Below are positions 27,101-40,754 of a stretch of DNA of 64,000 bases, piece after piece. Both the position numbers and the translations under genes were made by a program. The stretch covers positions 89,426 through 153,425 of the forward strand of contig JAQGBZ010000138.1 in assembly GCA_034687125.1 (NCBI GenBank), read 5' to 3'. Within the stretch, counting starts at the first letter, position 1. The number at the start of each line of letters is the position of its first letter. Below the pieces are notes generated by a model, which saw nothing but the letters and a program-made list of their open reading frames with translations, ran no database searches and had not been told where the DNA came from. This stretch comes from Neelides folsomi (lineage: Eukaryota > Arthropoda > Collembola > Neelipleona > Neelidae).

Positions 27101-29566
27101 TACAACTAAACAATGTGACACATTTTTCTAATTAGTCTTTGTGTAAAATGTAAAGCAAGGCGGATCCTTTCACTTTATCTCAGGAACAAAAAATTAATTG
27201 GATAAATATTCTATTTCTCGTTTGTATCGACCTGTACATACGAGGACATACAGTAGAGTACTACTCGTATTTACATTGACAATTACTGATGGTGAGAAAA
27301 TAGTACTAAATGTGAGTGTGTAGTTACTCACATTTGTCAGTATTTTTAGGTTTCTAAAATTTATGCGTTTATGTTTATGAATACAAGTAATTTGTACAAA
27401 TTCAAGTAATATAAAAATATGTAATATTGTGTTTACAGTATAAGGGATAATTTTTAAGAACTTAAAATTGATAATTATATTCTAATTGTCTTCTTTGAGT
27501 TCTTTGAAAGGGTCTTCAAATGGTTTAAGCTAAAAGAGAGAATTGTTGAGATATGCGGGAGCCGTGGACAATGGGCAAGAGGAAATCCTTTGTGAAGACG
27601 GTATAAAGAGGCGTGAAGAAATGATCTTATCACTTAACCTTGTCTCTCCCATCTCTCATAGTTAGTTAGGGAGATGGAAGACACATGCGAGGGAAGTTAG
27701 TGTCAGCCACCGGAGACCCCATCCGAAGCATAACTCTGATTCTACAATGAGGTAACTGCAATGTAACCAAAAGGGTCCATCATCTCCCACATCGAAGAAT
27801 CCCCAAAAATTCCTTCAACGAGGTAAAAAGACTTTGGAGGGCCCTTTTAGAATCAAATATTTGTCAGAAGGTTTGGGAATTGATGACATGATGTTCGGAG
27901 CGCGGCGTATTCCAACGAATATCTTCCGACTTTCGGGTTTCTTTAACAGACAAGACTCTTCGCATAAATCTATCCTTTCATCTATAAACCCCCCGACTTT
28001 GAGCCGAGGAAATGAAATTGCCCTCCCCAAGAAATGGGTGACAAGGAAGGACAAAAGTTTAATTTTCACTTGAAAAAATTAGAAGGAACCTTGAAGGCGA
28101 TTTAGAAAAGAATTCTTACCCATATCTTCCCTTTTGTTCAATCCACAAATTCCTTTCCATTTTATCCTTTTCACTTTAAATCTCTGCATTTGGTTTAAAA
28201 ACTTCTTCCAAGAATTTCGTTTTCGAAAATTGTTTATATAACTAATTATCTTGGGTTAACCTCCAAAAACTTGAATCTAAATCCTACATTATATAAAATA
28301 CCTTGTTATCTCTATTTTTATCCTAGAAATCCCTTTTGTATGAAACTTAAATTTTGTATTTTTACTACAAATGAACCAAACTTCTTTCCAAATGACAATC
28401 CTTCGAGAGATTTTGTTTGTAATTCCACAAAGGCGTCCAATATTATCTTCAGACATTTTAACTTGTAAAACTGTCTCGTTAGGGATAGAGAATTTTAATG
28501 TAGAAATCATTGGAACAATACTTTTGACTCTGAGTCTGTCAGACTCAAAGAATCAGATATGGTATTGAGTATAAACAAAAAGCCTTTTATCCCTTTTATT
28601 ATATCAACTGACGCCCTATAATGTAGCGGGATGTAATGGAAGGTATTTTAACATATTTATGTATGCGACAGTCTTCGTCTTCAACGTCCCGACTTTACCG
28701 GTTGCCCTGTTATCCTTCAGGTTTCATATTAGAAGTATCAGATTTGGGATGGATCCGTTCGGAGAAGTGGAAAGAATAATAATCATGCATTATTCATGAA
28801 CTTCATGAGCTCACCTTTTTGTCTCCGTCTCATTCGTCTCGACTTCTGCCCCAAATAAAACTGCTCTATCGCTCGCTAACACTCTCATTCACTTTACTTG
28901 CTTTAAATGAGCTGAAGTCTATAAATGCCAGCTTCCTCGCACCCTCCTCGCTCCTTTTTATCTAATAAATTCGTCTTCTTTTAGTTGTAGTTTACTGCCC
29001 AGTACTTTCCTTTAAATTCTTCCAGTTTGCTTTGCCCATTTTTAAATCCATTTGATGAAAGATGTTTTTTATTGAGTGATATCATGGAATCCATTCTGCC
29101 ACGAGTGATAAATGGCTTTGTCGAGGAAAGAAGGTCAAAATAGGGTTAGACCCTTGTAATCAACGGCTTAACACGTACACCTCATCCCCATTTCATTAAA
29201 AACATTTAACACCTCAAATACCTTCATTTATCATTTTCTTTACCTTACACTGTTTCAGCTTACTGCAATATGAAATAATGCATAGATATCCATTATTTAT
29301 TACAGATGAATCAGATGATATACGAGAGAATATCATTTCTGTTAAAAGAAGAGCACATACAAATATTTGATGTAATTTGTATTATTCAAATCAAAAGTAA
29401 TCATTTTTCTTCATTATAAAGATATTGTTAGCGTCAATGTTTTAGTAGATAGTACAATAGATATAAATACTGTTTCACTAGTACATGTAACATAAAATTT
29501 TAATATCTACTTTGTTTGACATATGCAACACTCGGCTCATTGGTAAACGTTAACTTAAAAACAGCA
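24120..29566. other. Noncoding stretch upstream of the NtA exon
   Basis: No supported gene. 24.1-24.95 kb is GC-richer and may hold the promoter of the NtA exon, but no core element stands out. 25-27.5 kb is very AT-rich with many 'tatgta/tacata' repeats and small hairpins (for example AAATGTGAGT / ACTCACATTT around 27308-27335). Open frames at 27815-28073 on both strands and near 28271-28568 overlap each other and have no family resemblance. Confidence 0.45.
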
Positions 29567-30104
29567 TTGTCTCGAAATCTACTCCCGGGTACCTTTTAAA
29601 ATCCTACCCCTGACCCCCGGGTAACATATCGAACCCGGGTACATATCGAGTACCGGTTACCTTTAAAAATTTGAGGAAATGCCAATTGAAAATTATATTT
29701 TTTCCTTAAGTTTACAATAAATCTTCATAAGAAGTAACTTTAATATAATTATTTTAAATGTATATAATTCATGTTTACTCCATTTTCCATTGTTTGATAC
29801 ACTTTACGTCAACGGTAAAATGATGTGGAGCGCTTTTTCTACTATATTTTCAGCATATTTTACTTTTAAAGTTTAAATCCTATGTAAATTTCCTCTAAAT
29901 TGCTTAAACTTATTTAAGTTACAAATTCAATTTTAGGCTTAGGCTAAATTGATAGTTCTGTCAATTAAATATAACGTTTTCCAAGCTCATAAATTGAACT
30001 ATTAATGATTTAGACCCAGGCACCTTTCGAGACCCGGGTACCTTTTAAAATCTCATGTTAGATCCCCGGGTACATATCGAGTACCGGGCAGATATCGAGA
30101 CAAT
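29567..30104. mobile_element. MITE, 538 bp, TIR ATTGTCTCGAWATCT, CCGGGTAC-rich subterminal repeats
   Basis: The left end ATTGTCTCGAAATCT (29567) is repeated inverted at the right end (up to 30104). Inside each end is an array of units built on CCCGGGTAC and ATATCGAG. On the left these are CCCGGGTACCTTTTAAAATC, ACCCCCGGGTAACATATCGA, ACCCGGGTACATATCGAGTA. On the right they are the same units in matching order. The AT-rich core has no gene. No obvious target duplication is seen. The plan of TIR plus subterminal CCGGG array is shared with 7684-8093, so the two are probably distant members of one nonautonomous superfamily. Confidence 0.65.
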
Positions 30105-33100
30105 ACGGTACTCAACTCTATGGTTGTTTTCCCCTAAACCTTTTAAGTATTTATTTACAAGTTCACTTTGTTTGAAAAATAATCTATCCTGGAAGTTATT
30201 ACAAAAGAGTTATTTATCACTTTATAATATTCCAAAGGATTGTTCAAAAATGCTACCCGAAGATCTCAGAGATTTTACAATGCCCTAATTTAGTCAGTGG
30301 GCAGGCAATGTTTTAAAAGCTTTATATATAACCCTTTCTTCTCTTGGCATCATCTCTGGGCCCAATCGACTTTTCTTACTTAAAAGGAGAAAAGGGAAGG
30401 CCTTCACTTGTTTTTATCTCTCTTCTGTCATGATTGTTACTTCCCTCTTTCTATTGTTTTACTATTTTACAGTATTTATCATTTTATGTGAGGTCTTTTG
30501 ATTTATGAATTTATAGTTTTAATAATTCTTGAATTTCTTTATTATCCCATTGGCAGTTCTTTAATACTCTTTGAGATGTTTTAAACTAGAAGTTGTTTCA
30601 TTTCTCTTATCCAACGATAAGTAAAGAAAGATGTTAAAAAATTCAAGATGTTTCATATCTTCAATCATTTTTAACTTTTGTCTATATTAAAATGTAATAC
30701 ATTATTATCGCTATTATACATAATACTAATTACATAGTATTCATCTCATGTAATGTATAAATGCAATAAGGTAGTTTTGAGATTCGAATAGAGATGAAAT
30801 TCCTCCAACACGGTTGATTAGTTTATATACCTCGTAAAATGTTAATAAAGTGAGTAGGTGCCTACATAATTGAACCCAATCGAGTTGCTTTTAATAGACT
30901 AATAAATCGTTTAACAATAACTAATATGGTCTTATACATAACAAGAGTCTTAGTAAATTATTTGAGTCAATTAAGTTCCTAACGGTATGATCAAATTAAC
31001 ATCATCATATTTAATATTTGATAAGATAGTCGCTAAAAATACATAGTTATGTAAATATTTACATATTATTTATCATGCATCAAACTCCCACCATTTCTAT
31101 ACTAATAGTCTTCATTAAAATAATTCCATCTTATCAATATTTTCAATATTTTTACAAAACAACCTATGTATAAATGAGAAAATTTATAAATGAGTATTAA
31201 ATGAATACAATCACCAAAAAATCCTTTGTTGGCTGGTATCTTGGTAAAAATCTTATGTTCTCTATAGAAGAACTTTGACTTTAATATTGTAGAACTTTCT
31301 CGTGCAATGTAATCCAATGTAGGATAAGAAGTTAGTTATTGTAATAGCATTATATTATAAGTTATCTAGGTACGCTTACTACCATAGATATATATTGTAG
31401 ACCAAGTAGCTGAGGGTCTATTGATTGTATGGTTACTGGTAATAAGAACAATAAGAGCGACGAGTATTTAATAATCAAGATGAGGGATGAAACCCGAAGC
31501 TTTCTTTGATTGGGACAAGAGTTAAGCGGCCTAATTTACCAGGTTCGTATTGCATAAGAATGAGTTTCCCAGCGTGATTCTAAAGAGCATCCACCCAGTG
31601 AGCATATCTCCGTTTATTTGATGGGAGAAGGTCGGAGCCAACCGAGTTAGTCAAGACGACCCTTCATTTTTACCAATAAAGAATTCCGAGTCACTTTCTA
31701 TCTTCTTTACTGACCGTTCATCATCCAAGACGCTTAAAACCCCTGCATTGAAACAAACCGTCTTCACCTGTATGCACTTTTGCAGTCAAAAGTAACCGCC
31801 GGGCGCCTCCAATTCCAATTTAGTAACCGTAGGGTACCTCTTCGAAAATGTTTCCTTCGCACTTAATGAAGTCACGATGACCCGTTCATTTGCCATATAA
31901 AGCAATTTCAACAAGTTTTTGCAAATTTTATGATTCTACACTAATGAATCATATTTCCTTCGTCTACCTTTTACAAGCAGACTGATCATGTGACCACCCT
32001 TGACCATGAATAAATTTGTTTCGGACGCCACTTTGTGCTCACAAAAGTTAATATTGATTAAGGTCCAAATCCAAAGCAAAAACTTTGGAATTTCAAAATT
32101 ATTAAAGGTATGCATGAAATCGTAGATAAATAAAAGGTAGTTACCTACCTATATAATTATGATTATACTTGTCCAATTTACATCATTAATGGTACCTAAA
32201 CCCAACTATTTTATTGTTAGTTGCACGATTCATACTTACAATTAGGCATTTATGTATTCGTTGTTAAATATAAATACTTTTGTGGGATGTAAAGTGTACA
32301 CAAATTGAAGATTTTTAAAAGTGTTTAATTCGCGTAAGTCGGATAATTTAAATGGATCAGTATAAAAGAAATAGACCACCCAAAGTCTCTTGAGATGAAT
32401 TGAAATCTTAATGTGTTTTCAACCCATTCCACACCATAAAGGTAGAAGAATAGGCAATGATTATCTCGGATCAACGAAAAAACGAACGTGAAAACATGAA
32501 TCCATTCAAACGGACATTACAAAGTGAAGAGTCCCGCTGAATTATAAATTATTATTCCTTCATTTGGTTCATGAACAGACCCAGAGTTGCCTTTGGAAAA
32601 CCATATAAGGATTCATGGGACGAACCACGACTCCAATTCAATTTATGCACAAAATAGAGTCGAAGGTGAAGAGGGCTTTTAAACAACTGCCTCGCTATCT
32701 CTCTTGAAAAGCATTGTCCAATTCATAGCATTTCCTCAACAATATATTTACACACACTATGGGAAATGCTACACACGTGAAATGGAAAGTGAAAACAAAG
32801 GATTAGATTGGCATATTGAAGCTCATTTTCAAGGTATCATCACTCTTAAGTGATTCTCTTCACTTCAAATGTAGACTTTTAGTGAATCAATTTACGAACG
32901 TAAATAAAACCGTACAAAACATAGGGACAGTTGTACGTAAAATAATTAGGAGCGACTCTTGGTTTCACTATAGCAGTTTGATTTCATTGGATCAAAACCT
33001 CGCCCTAGTTTTATATTTATTGTTAAGAGATTGAATTCTTAGCTTCGAGTGAATCGAACGCCTTAAGAATATTATAAAAAACTCGGAAGAAGAAAAACTC

Positions 33101-36100
33101 TTACGCGCCCGTCTTAAACCATAAATATGTACATTGGGATCGGAGAGATTAGATAATATATGGCATCGAGGTCGGATGGGTTAATTGCATGTATCTTGTA
33201 TTCTCCACTGGTGAAAGCCTCGGCGTACCACCACGCTTATAAAAATCTCGCCTTACCAAAAGATTGGAGTTGATGCCTCAAGGAGCAGAGGAATTCTGTT
33301 TTTACACACTCGTGTAAGGGATATTATCGGCCCCATTACATTCGTTTGGAAGTGGAAATCGAAGAAGTATATTAAAGCTATTGACAGCATCTTCTCGCCA
33401 AGCTTTCCCTATCTCTTCCACTATTTAATACCAGTCGTTTCATATAAAGAGATATAGGTACAAGGATTTGTTTGGGGTTTGCAGGAGAAATGCCATTTCC
33501 TTACGTGGGCATCATGGACGGGGCAAGGGAATCAAAGTAGGTATGTGTCTGTCTGCCGAATGAAGTAAATTCTAATAGCTCTCCGGCCATAACGCAAGTT
33601 TTTCATTTGCTACTGAATTCATTTACATATTGAACAAATATCAAATTCAAATCAGTTTGTCACCCCGAAACCCACCTACTCTATATCCCTATTACATTCA
33701 CCAGTCACTTCGTATCATCTTCGTATCATTCCAACTTCTCTTCCTTGGGGCTTTAATGGGGAGAATGCTTCAAGTTCATCTTGGCACGTGTTTCTCTTAC
33801 TTCTCATTGTAGTTATGTACTCTCGATCCTTTTTCCATGTAAGGGTCGGAGAGTTTCAAAGTTTCGAGCCCCAGGAAGAAATTTAAAGGGACCCTCATGA
33901 GGAAACAATGAAGAAGAAAAAGGAAATGCTCTCGAAAAAATGTGAATAAATTAGGGGCCGAAGGGTCTATTAGTAAGTGTTAAGGCCTTGATTACATGGA
34001 TGGAGAGTGATAAGAGAATATGTCCCTATATTTTTAAAAAACTTTCCGTCATTCTAAATAGTATTTCTTAGGAAAGCGAATATGAGTACTCTATACCTAG
34101 TATATTTGTTAGTTATACCGAAACAATTCTTAAAGACTTGCATTTCGAGTTCTTTGAATATGAATTGCATTTAATGGCTAACGTGGTTTTGGAGATGCGG
34201 AAAGAAATTATGTTACTGGTTTAGTCGTACGGGGGAGGTTTAAGGGAAGATATGGGATCTTCCATCGGGCGACGACAACAACATTCACCACCATAGCTTG
34301 TAAAAGCTGGAGTGATAGGAGTGATAGCTCTCTAAGGAATCTCTCTCGATGGCGATGATGGCACAGGTAGAATGGAGATAAGAGAACCACATAGGTAGAC
34401 ACGATGTTCGTATTTCACTGTCTATGCAAAAGATCTGTGAATTTATATCTGCTCTTTTCCGTATGGGGAGACGCCCAAAATAGAGAGTAGTTTCTTATAA
34501 CGATAAACTCCGTTCTACGTGAGCCCCTGGATGGGGAAGAAAACATGAGAAATCTATATAATGGATTGCTCAAAAAAATACCATGTCTGGATATTTCTTA
34601 AATATGACCGGCTCTGCATGGAATACCTACATTGGATGGCGTGCACAAATTTCAACATCTAGATGTTGAAGTGAAGATGCATCTTCACAACACCAACACC
34701 CTATTTGTGATGATGAAAATAGGCGAGTGCTTTTTGTATTTATAACTACTCAAAGAATAAATTATATTAGAAGTTACAAATTATGAAAGCTGAAAGTGGG
34801 GAACATCTTTCCAGGCTGACCTTATAAAAAGATTCAAGTGTGAAATTATAATAACATAGTAGACATAATTTCCTTTTTAATCCAATATTGCTTTTAAAAT
34901 CTCATAACCAATATAAAAACTTGAGATATAATTGTAAATGATAGTAGTAATGCCAAATAGGAGTATATGAATGGTTTTAGGGGGCAGTTTTTGACCCAAA
35001 GATGCTTATCATTCATACAACATCGCAGCAATTCAAAATAATCCCATGGTTAGTTTGATATAGTGGAGTACTCAATAACTTAATAAGGAAATTTGTGTAG
35101 TAAAATAGATTACTCGAAACGAGTGTAGGGTCGGAATGACCGTTGAGTATTTAATGCACGTGTGAAGTTGATTTTCTCGATTTTACTCCAAAATTAGTAA
35201 AAGAATAAATTCTAGCTCCTTATTATTTCGTTTTATTATTGTACACACTCTTTCTTAAAGCTTAAATTTTATTTAAATTCGTACCAGTATATTAAATACA
35301 TTCCAAGTTATATTTTATTGTCAAGAACTGAATTACAGTAGTAATGTTGAACCTGTTACGTTATGTAGTACAAATACTAATACTTGAGCTGTGAGATCCG
35401 AGTGATAATTACATATATCCATTGATTTTAATGGAAAATTTATAGTAATAAATTTAAATTATTATAGACTCTCGTTATATGAGGATGAAAGGATTCACAC
35501 AAAAGAAAAATATTTGCTTCATTTAATCCTTTACAATATTTTAAATACGGATCAATTTTCAGAATGAAGTCTTTTGAATTGGTTTAAAAACGGCAACCGT
35601 CTTGATATAAATCAAAATTTATTACATAAGAATATCTTTTTCCCTTAGTCAAACTTAAAGATCCGTTCATTTGCATCTGTTCAATTCTTTCCCTTTGATC
35701 ATATCTTCGAAATCGTGATTTATAGAAATTTGGCACTGATTTTTTTAAACTGCCACAATGCTACTGGGGATGAAGCACATTAACTTGTCAGAATCAGAAG
35801 AAGGATGAAAAATTTCTACATATTATCCAAAAGGAATAAAAAAGCTTAATATATTACATATAAATATTTTTCATCATTTTCATCTCATCGTCCATTTGGG
35901 AAAACGTTTATTGTGATTTGATTATTTGTAATACACGAAAAAGTGTAGTATGTATGGTAGTATACCATAAAATTGAAGTGAAAGGAGCAACTCCTTAATG
36001 GGCTTAATTCAGCAGGAGAAAACTCAAAGGCTAATGGGATTGAGAAGAATAATGAGAATGGCAGTTAGGTGCCTTATTAGGCACATGAAAGTAAATGAAC

Positions 36101-39100
36101 AGAAAAGAATAAGGGGCCAGATACTGATAAGAAGATTCAAAATCTTCAAGAGTGAGTAATAATAGGAAGGAACGGTGACCAGGTTTGGTATAACTATAAT
36201 AACTAAACTCATGTATCAATTAGTTCACCTTCTCCTTGGGTGGTTGGTGCCGCGGACGGTGGGGATAAAACCACCCAGGCTCCTTCTAAGAAATTATGCT
36301 CACCACAATCGTCCGAAATGGATTCCACATCTCTTCTCCTGAATATGATCTTGGTTCATTACATACCTAAGTATGTACTATATATATAGGTATAGTACAT
36401 ATGTACTAGTAGTTAGGTTTCCTTAATTCGAGCGAGTAAACTTCTGAGTCCTCTCTCGACTTCCTCTCATTTACCTTGATTCATGGCATCCTCCCTCCCG
36501 CTTTAATGACCATAAACTTTGTAAAAAACCGTAAATAATTCTCTCCATCTCCAGAAAATGTTTTATGAAATTAGAGCAAGGCGGATTAATTAATATCCCA
36601 TGAATTTAAATTATTCAACTTATCCAAGCGTCTTCGAACCTCTTCGTTCTTCTATTCCTTTTCATAAAGTTTACATTTAATGTGTGCGTACATACATTAT
36701 TCCTACACTCCTTCAAGCTAGTAAATATCACGTAGTTATTATGTTGTTTCATTCGTCTAAAGCTTTAATGGAATAATCTTTCTATAAGAATAAGAAACAC
36801 CTCCAACAATCCATATATTATTTTCAGCGCGGACCCACGAACGTAAAATAAGTAAAACGTAATCTTTGACTTTTAAGTAAGACCGCTGAATGTGAAGATG
36901 TAATAAAGCATTGTTTAATTCTAATGCTCATTTCTCGTTACAAAGGGAGCGATCCATAAATACATGTATGGTTGTTTAGAAGGGCACATGGCCTGATGGT
37001 GAGGAATGAAGTACTAACCATTTAAGAGAAAAGAAATGATTTGAATGTGAGTATGAGGAATAAGAATAAGATTGAGGAAGGAGAGGAACTTGGTGAAGAA
37101 AGGCCCTTGAAATAGTGGTTCTGGCTCCAGTGAGCTTAATTAGTTTTTACTAGTGATTTATTCGAAGGAACTCTTTGGAATGTCACAGATTGGGCCTTCT
37201 GCTCATAAAATTTGGGACCCTCCCATAAATTATTTTACTCCTCTCCTGCTAATTGTTCTTTCAGTTACCTACTCACTCGTTATTCATGATCAGTTAAGTG
37301 ACGCATTCATTTTTTACACTATCAACTTTTCGGCTTCTTTCCTTATAGTTCAACAATTCGCCAAAAGCAATTAAGGTGAGCTCCACCAGTCACTCGATAA
37401 ATAACTCGTACGCTTTTTTGATTCAGAAGAGTACTTCACTTTACACATTCCAATGAAACTAACAAACATGGAATATCCGTTTAGGGTAAAAGCCGAATAT
37501 CAATCTTAAACTGGTTCAATAAAAATTGAGATTTATTAATTGATTAAAAAAATTTAAAAGCTTTCCATTTCAATTTATCTAATCAAGGCAAAAAATATTT
37601 TAGACGTCAAGATAGCATTTAGTTTTAATATAATTTTAATTTAATCCATTAAACATTTTGATTTGATATAACCCCTATTGAATTATTATACTTGTACATA
37701 CGAGTTTTCACTTCCAAATATTATGTATTACTAACTAAGCCAAGAATCTTCACTCCATAGTTTACAAAAAGTTGAACAGGGGCTCTTATTACAACTCCAT
37801 TGTCATCATTCAGAGTTGTTGGCCTCTCGGTTAATGTGAATTGTTTTATTTCGTATCTCGTGTTCGCTGGCCAGTCTCATCAACTATTTGCAAGCTTATC
37901 TTTTCATCTTAAATGACTTCACTGCCTTTTTCGGAAAAGAAAATGAGAGGCAGTCAAAGAGTTTTACACGACCTAAGTTTAAGCTCAACAATAAAATACG
38001 GCAACAATAATTCACTCATTTCATTTGCCAAGAATCATAAAATAATTTTGTTGAGAAAAAAATCAAAATTTTTAATCTTACGTACTATATATTATTGAGA
38101 AAAACTATGCTATTTATTATTTTTATCACAGAATTACCTTACTTACTATAATTAAATAATTAATATATTGTTATTCTGTAGTGTATAATATATATTATAC
38201 ATATTGTAAAAAGATGACATATATCATATCATACACACATAATATCTATACAAATGAACATACTTATCTTATCTTTTAAGGGTTATAAAGATAAAATCTT
38301 CAATTAATGTTTACCGTTACTTTTCTAAATTCAGGAAGCCATATTTTCCCCTCTTACCAGTATTTATGAGCTTTTATTATATTAAATAATGGTTTTAACA
38401 GGTAGGTTGTCCATTATTAATACATAATAAATAATTATGTGTGTATGTACAGAAATACATATAGTAGTATGTGCTTACTAGTGTGTAGGGAGTTAGGGAG
38501 GGTAAATAAACCTGTATGTTACCTACCTAAAATATTTATATACTCTCTATACATGTATACTTAAAATAAATATTATTTTATGAAATGAATGCATTCTATT
38601 TTATACTACCATACCCTGGTATACTCTTCACAACGGGTACCATGCTTATTGAATACATAAATATACACAAAGTTATGTGTAGTGTTACTTTGAGTTGCAT
38701 AAAAAATATTGTCATTTAGATACTTATCTCAACTTTTCTCCAAATAAATATTTATATACATAGATGTAAACGATAAAATTCTAAATACTTATGCTTGTGA
38801 TCATGTAAGTACCTATTTTACAAAGGATACTTACACTATACACACATACTTACATGAATATTACAGAATATTTAAATATACCAATAATACAGATAAGTAC
38901 TATTATTGATTATTGCCTATTATATATAAACAAAATACATATTATTATACTATAGTATATTTTCATACAGATAGCGCAAATTAATGTAAACGAAGAAAAC
39001 AATGTAAGTAAAATGGCGTAATTAATTCTTCAACTATTTACCGAGAAATTTGTTTATGTGTTTTTCCTAATGATTTCCGCTTACTTAACCCAGTGGATGC

Positions 39101-39862
39101 AGAAGCAGAAGTGCAGATATAGTTAGACAAATGAGATTCGCAAAAGAATTGGTAAACAACGAAAGGACTTGGGTATTGAAGCACACGTGTAGCAAATCTA
39201 TTCATTCGTTTAAACATTTTTTAGTTTCCCGTATGAGAGAAACAAACAAGAGGACTTGAAATGAAGAAAGATTCTGGAAAGTATTAAAAGATATAAACAT
39301 CGACTTCTCTCTCACAAGTCTTTTTTTCTTTCAACCCTCGACAAACTTCATGAAGTCGTCGTCGTGCCATTAAACTTTTAATGCCTAAACATGGGTTATA
39401 TCTCAACTAGGGCCTTTATGACAAAAGAAATAGGGCTGTAAGTTGGTGTAAAAGGGTGCAGTTTAAGACGCTTTTTACCCAGATTAGGGCAATGTTGAAC
39501 ATGAGAAATGAAGGAAAGAGGAAAGATACAAGAAAGCACGTTCCTCAACAGGAGAATTCCACTTTTGGCAACTCACAAATTTCTCACTTTGAACTACTTT
39601 TTCTTAGAGCCCATAAATTAGAGAAGCCTTTCAATGCAAAAACTTTATCTGTAATCTGAAATGTATCTAATATTGTTTAAATGGAGGTACTTTTTGTAGG
39701 TACATTAATTGTTGAATTGAAAAAATATTTTTGCATTAATATGATAAAAATTTTCGGGAATGCCGGTAATCGGCCAATGTAATTAATTTATATTTTGAGC
39801 ATTAAACTAAATTTCATCAACCTTCTTAAGCTTATTAAAACATAAAAATAAAAAAAACTGAC
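30105..39862. other. Long noncoding stretch between the two NtA exons
   Basis: Nearly 10 kb without a supported exon. GC-richer, non-repetitive blocks occur at about 31.4-32.0, 32.4-34.6 and 36.2-37.4 kb; frames of 60-75 codons there have no domain or splice support. An imperfect palindrome TATGTACTATA..TATAGTACATA lies near 36373-36400. 38.1-39.0 kb is dominated by degenerate 'tacata/tatgta' repeats. The stretch may be intronic or regulatory DNA for the agrin-like locus; the sequence alone does not decide. Confidence 0.4.
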
Positions 39863-40754
39863 TTTTGATGGCGGTTCTTAAAGCGTCGAACACGTAAAGC
39901 GTAGGAGAAAGAGGAGGATATGTTTGGATCCAGTTTTCATTCGAATCCTTAGTTGAAACTGGAACGTTGTCATTGTAAAAGAATATTCGGGTATCTTGAA
40001 CCCTAAGTCTTCTCAAACAACTCGTCAGGTTTGGGAAAGTGTAAGCTGAGCTATAAACATAAACCACGATAGCTTTCCCTTCCAGTTTCTTACTACCCTT
40101 AAAGACTGTCTTAATGAAAATTTTGGCTCGGAACTTGGGTTTAATAACAGAGGCTCTTAAAAGTGGAGGGTTTTCGGTCTGAGATAGCAATTCATTGTCG
40201 TTGGTGTGGCCGCGAGTGTGGAAGCTATGCCGTCTTCGTTTTGCTGTAAGATTGTAATAATAATAGAAATTCTCCCTGCTCGTCGTCGTCCTAAGCCTCT
40301 CATCTTCTCTCTTAATCTCGTCCAACTCAAGGATCTTTCCAGCGAATATAATTGAGGAATTGAAAACGGCTTTAGAGATTCCATTGGCGCTGAAACATCT
40401 CTTCTGACTTGTATTTAAGGAAGTTCTCTTGGATTTAGTGTGAGTTGCTGATCCAAGGGCTGCAGGCAGTGACCGAGTCGTTGTTGAAGTAATGGAGACT
40501 TCATTTCCATCGATGCAGTTGTGATTGTTTGGAAGGTTCGTGGCCCTCATTAGGCTTCCTTCACTCCTACTTTTGGCCAAGAAGTCAGGAGGTGATACAT
40601 CGTCCTCATTATTATTCCGGGCAGATTTGAAGGCTCCTGGAATCTCTCGCACACTCCCACGACCCTCACACCCATCGATGAGTCGAAGCATCATTATTGT
40701 AATGGGCAAAACCAGAAAAAGCTTTATTATTGTTCTTTGACCTAACGAGCCCAT
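39863..40754 (-). CDS. Second NtA-like first exon, diverged (partial gene)
   Basis: ATG at 40754 opens 297 codons plus one base, up to a donor AAAA|GTCAGT (exon end 39863), again phase 1. Residues 9-27 form a hydrophobic signal-peptide-like segment. A low-complexity linker runs to about residue 110. The NtA-like domain then spans 118-297: Cys120, SIIFAGKILEL (134-144), a long basic and Tyr-rich insertion (about 147-205), FRAKIFIKTVFKG (208-220), AIVVYVYS, Cys246, RVQDTRIFFY (251-260) and SPTLYVFDALRTAI. These match the landmarks of the exon at 24119, including both cysteines, though overall identity is low. It may be a paralogue or an alternative first exon of the same gene; no downstream exon was recognised. 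A run of tyrosines at 164-167 and the large insertion are unusual for NtA. Confidence 0.7.

Noticed and set aside
27815-28073. Open frames on both strands of the same 260 bases
   Set aside because: Mutually overlapping, no family resemblance, no splice structure; probably chance openness.
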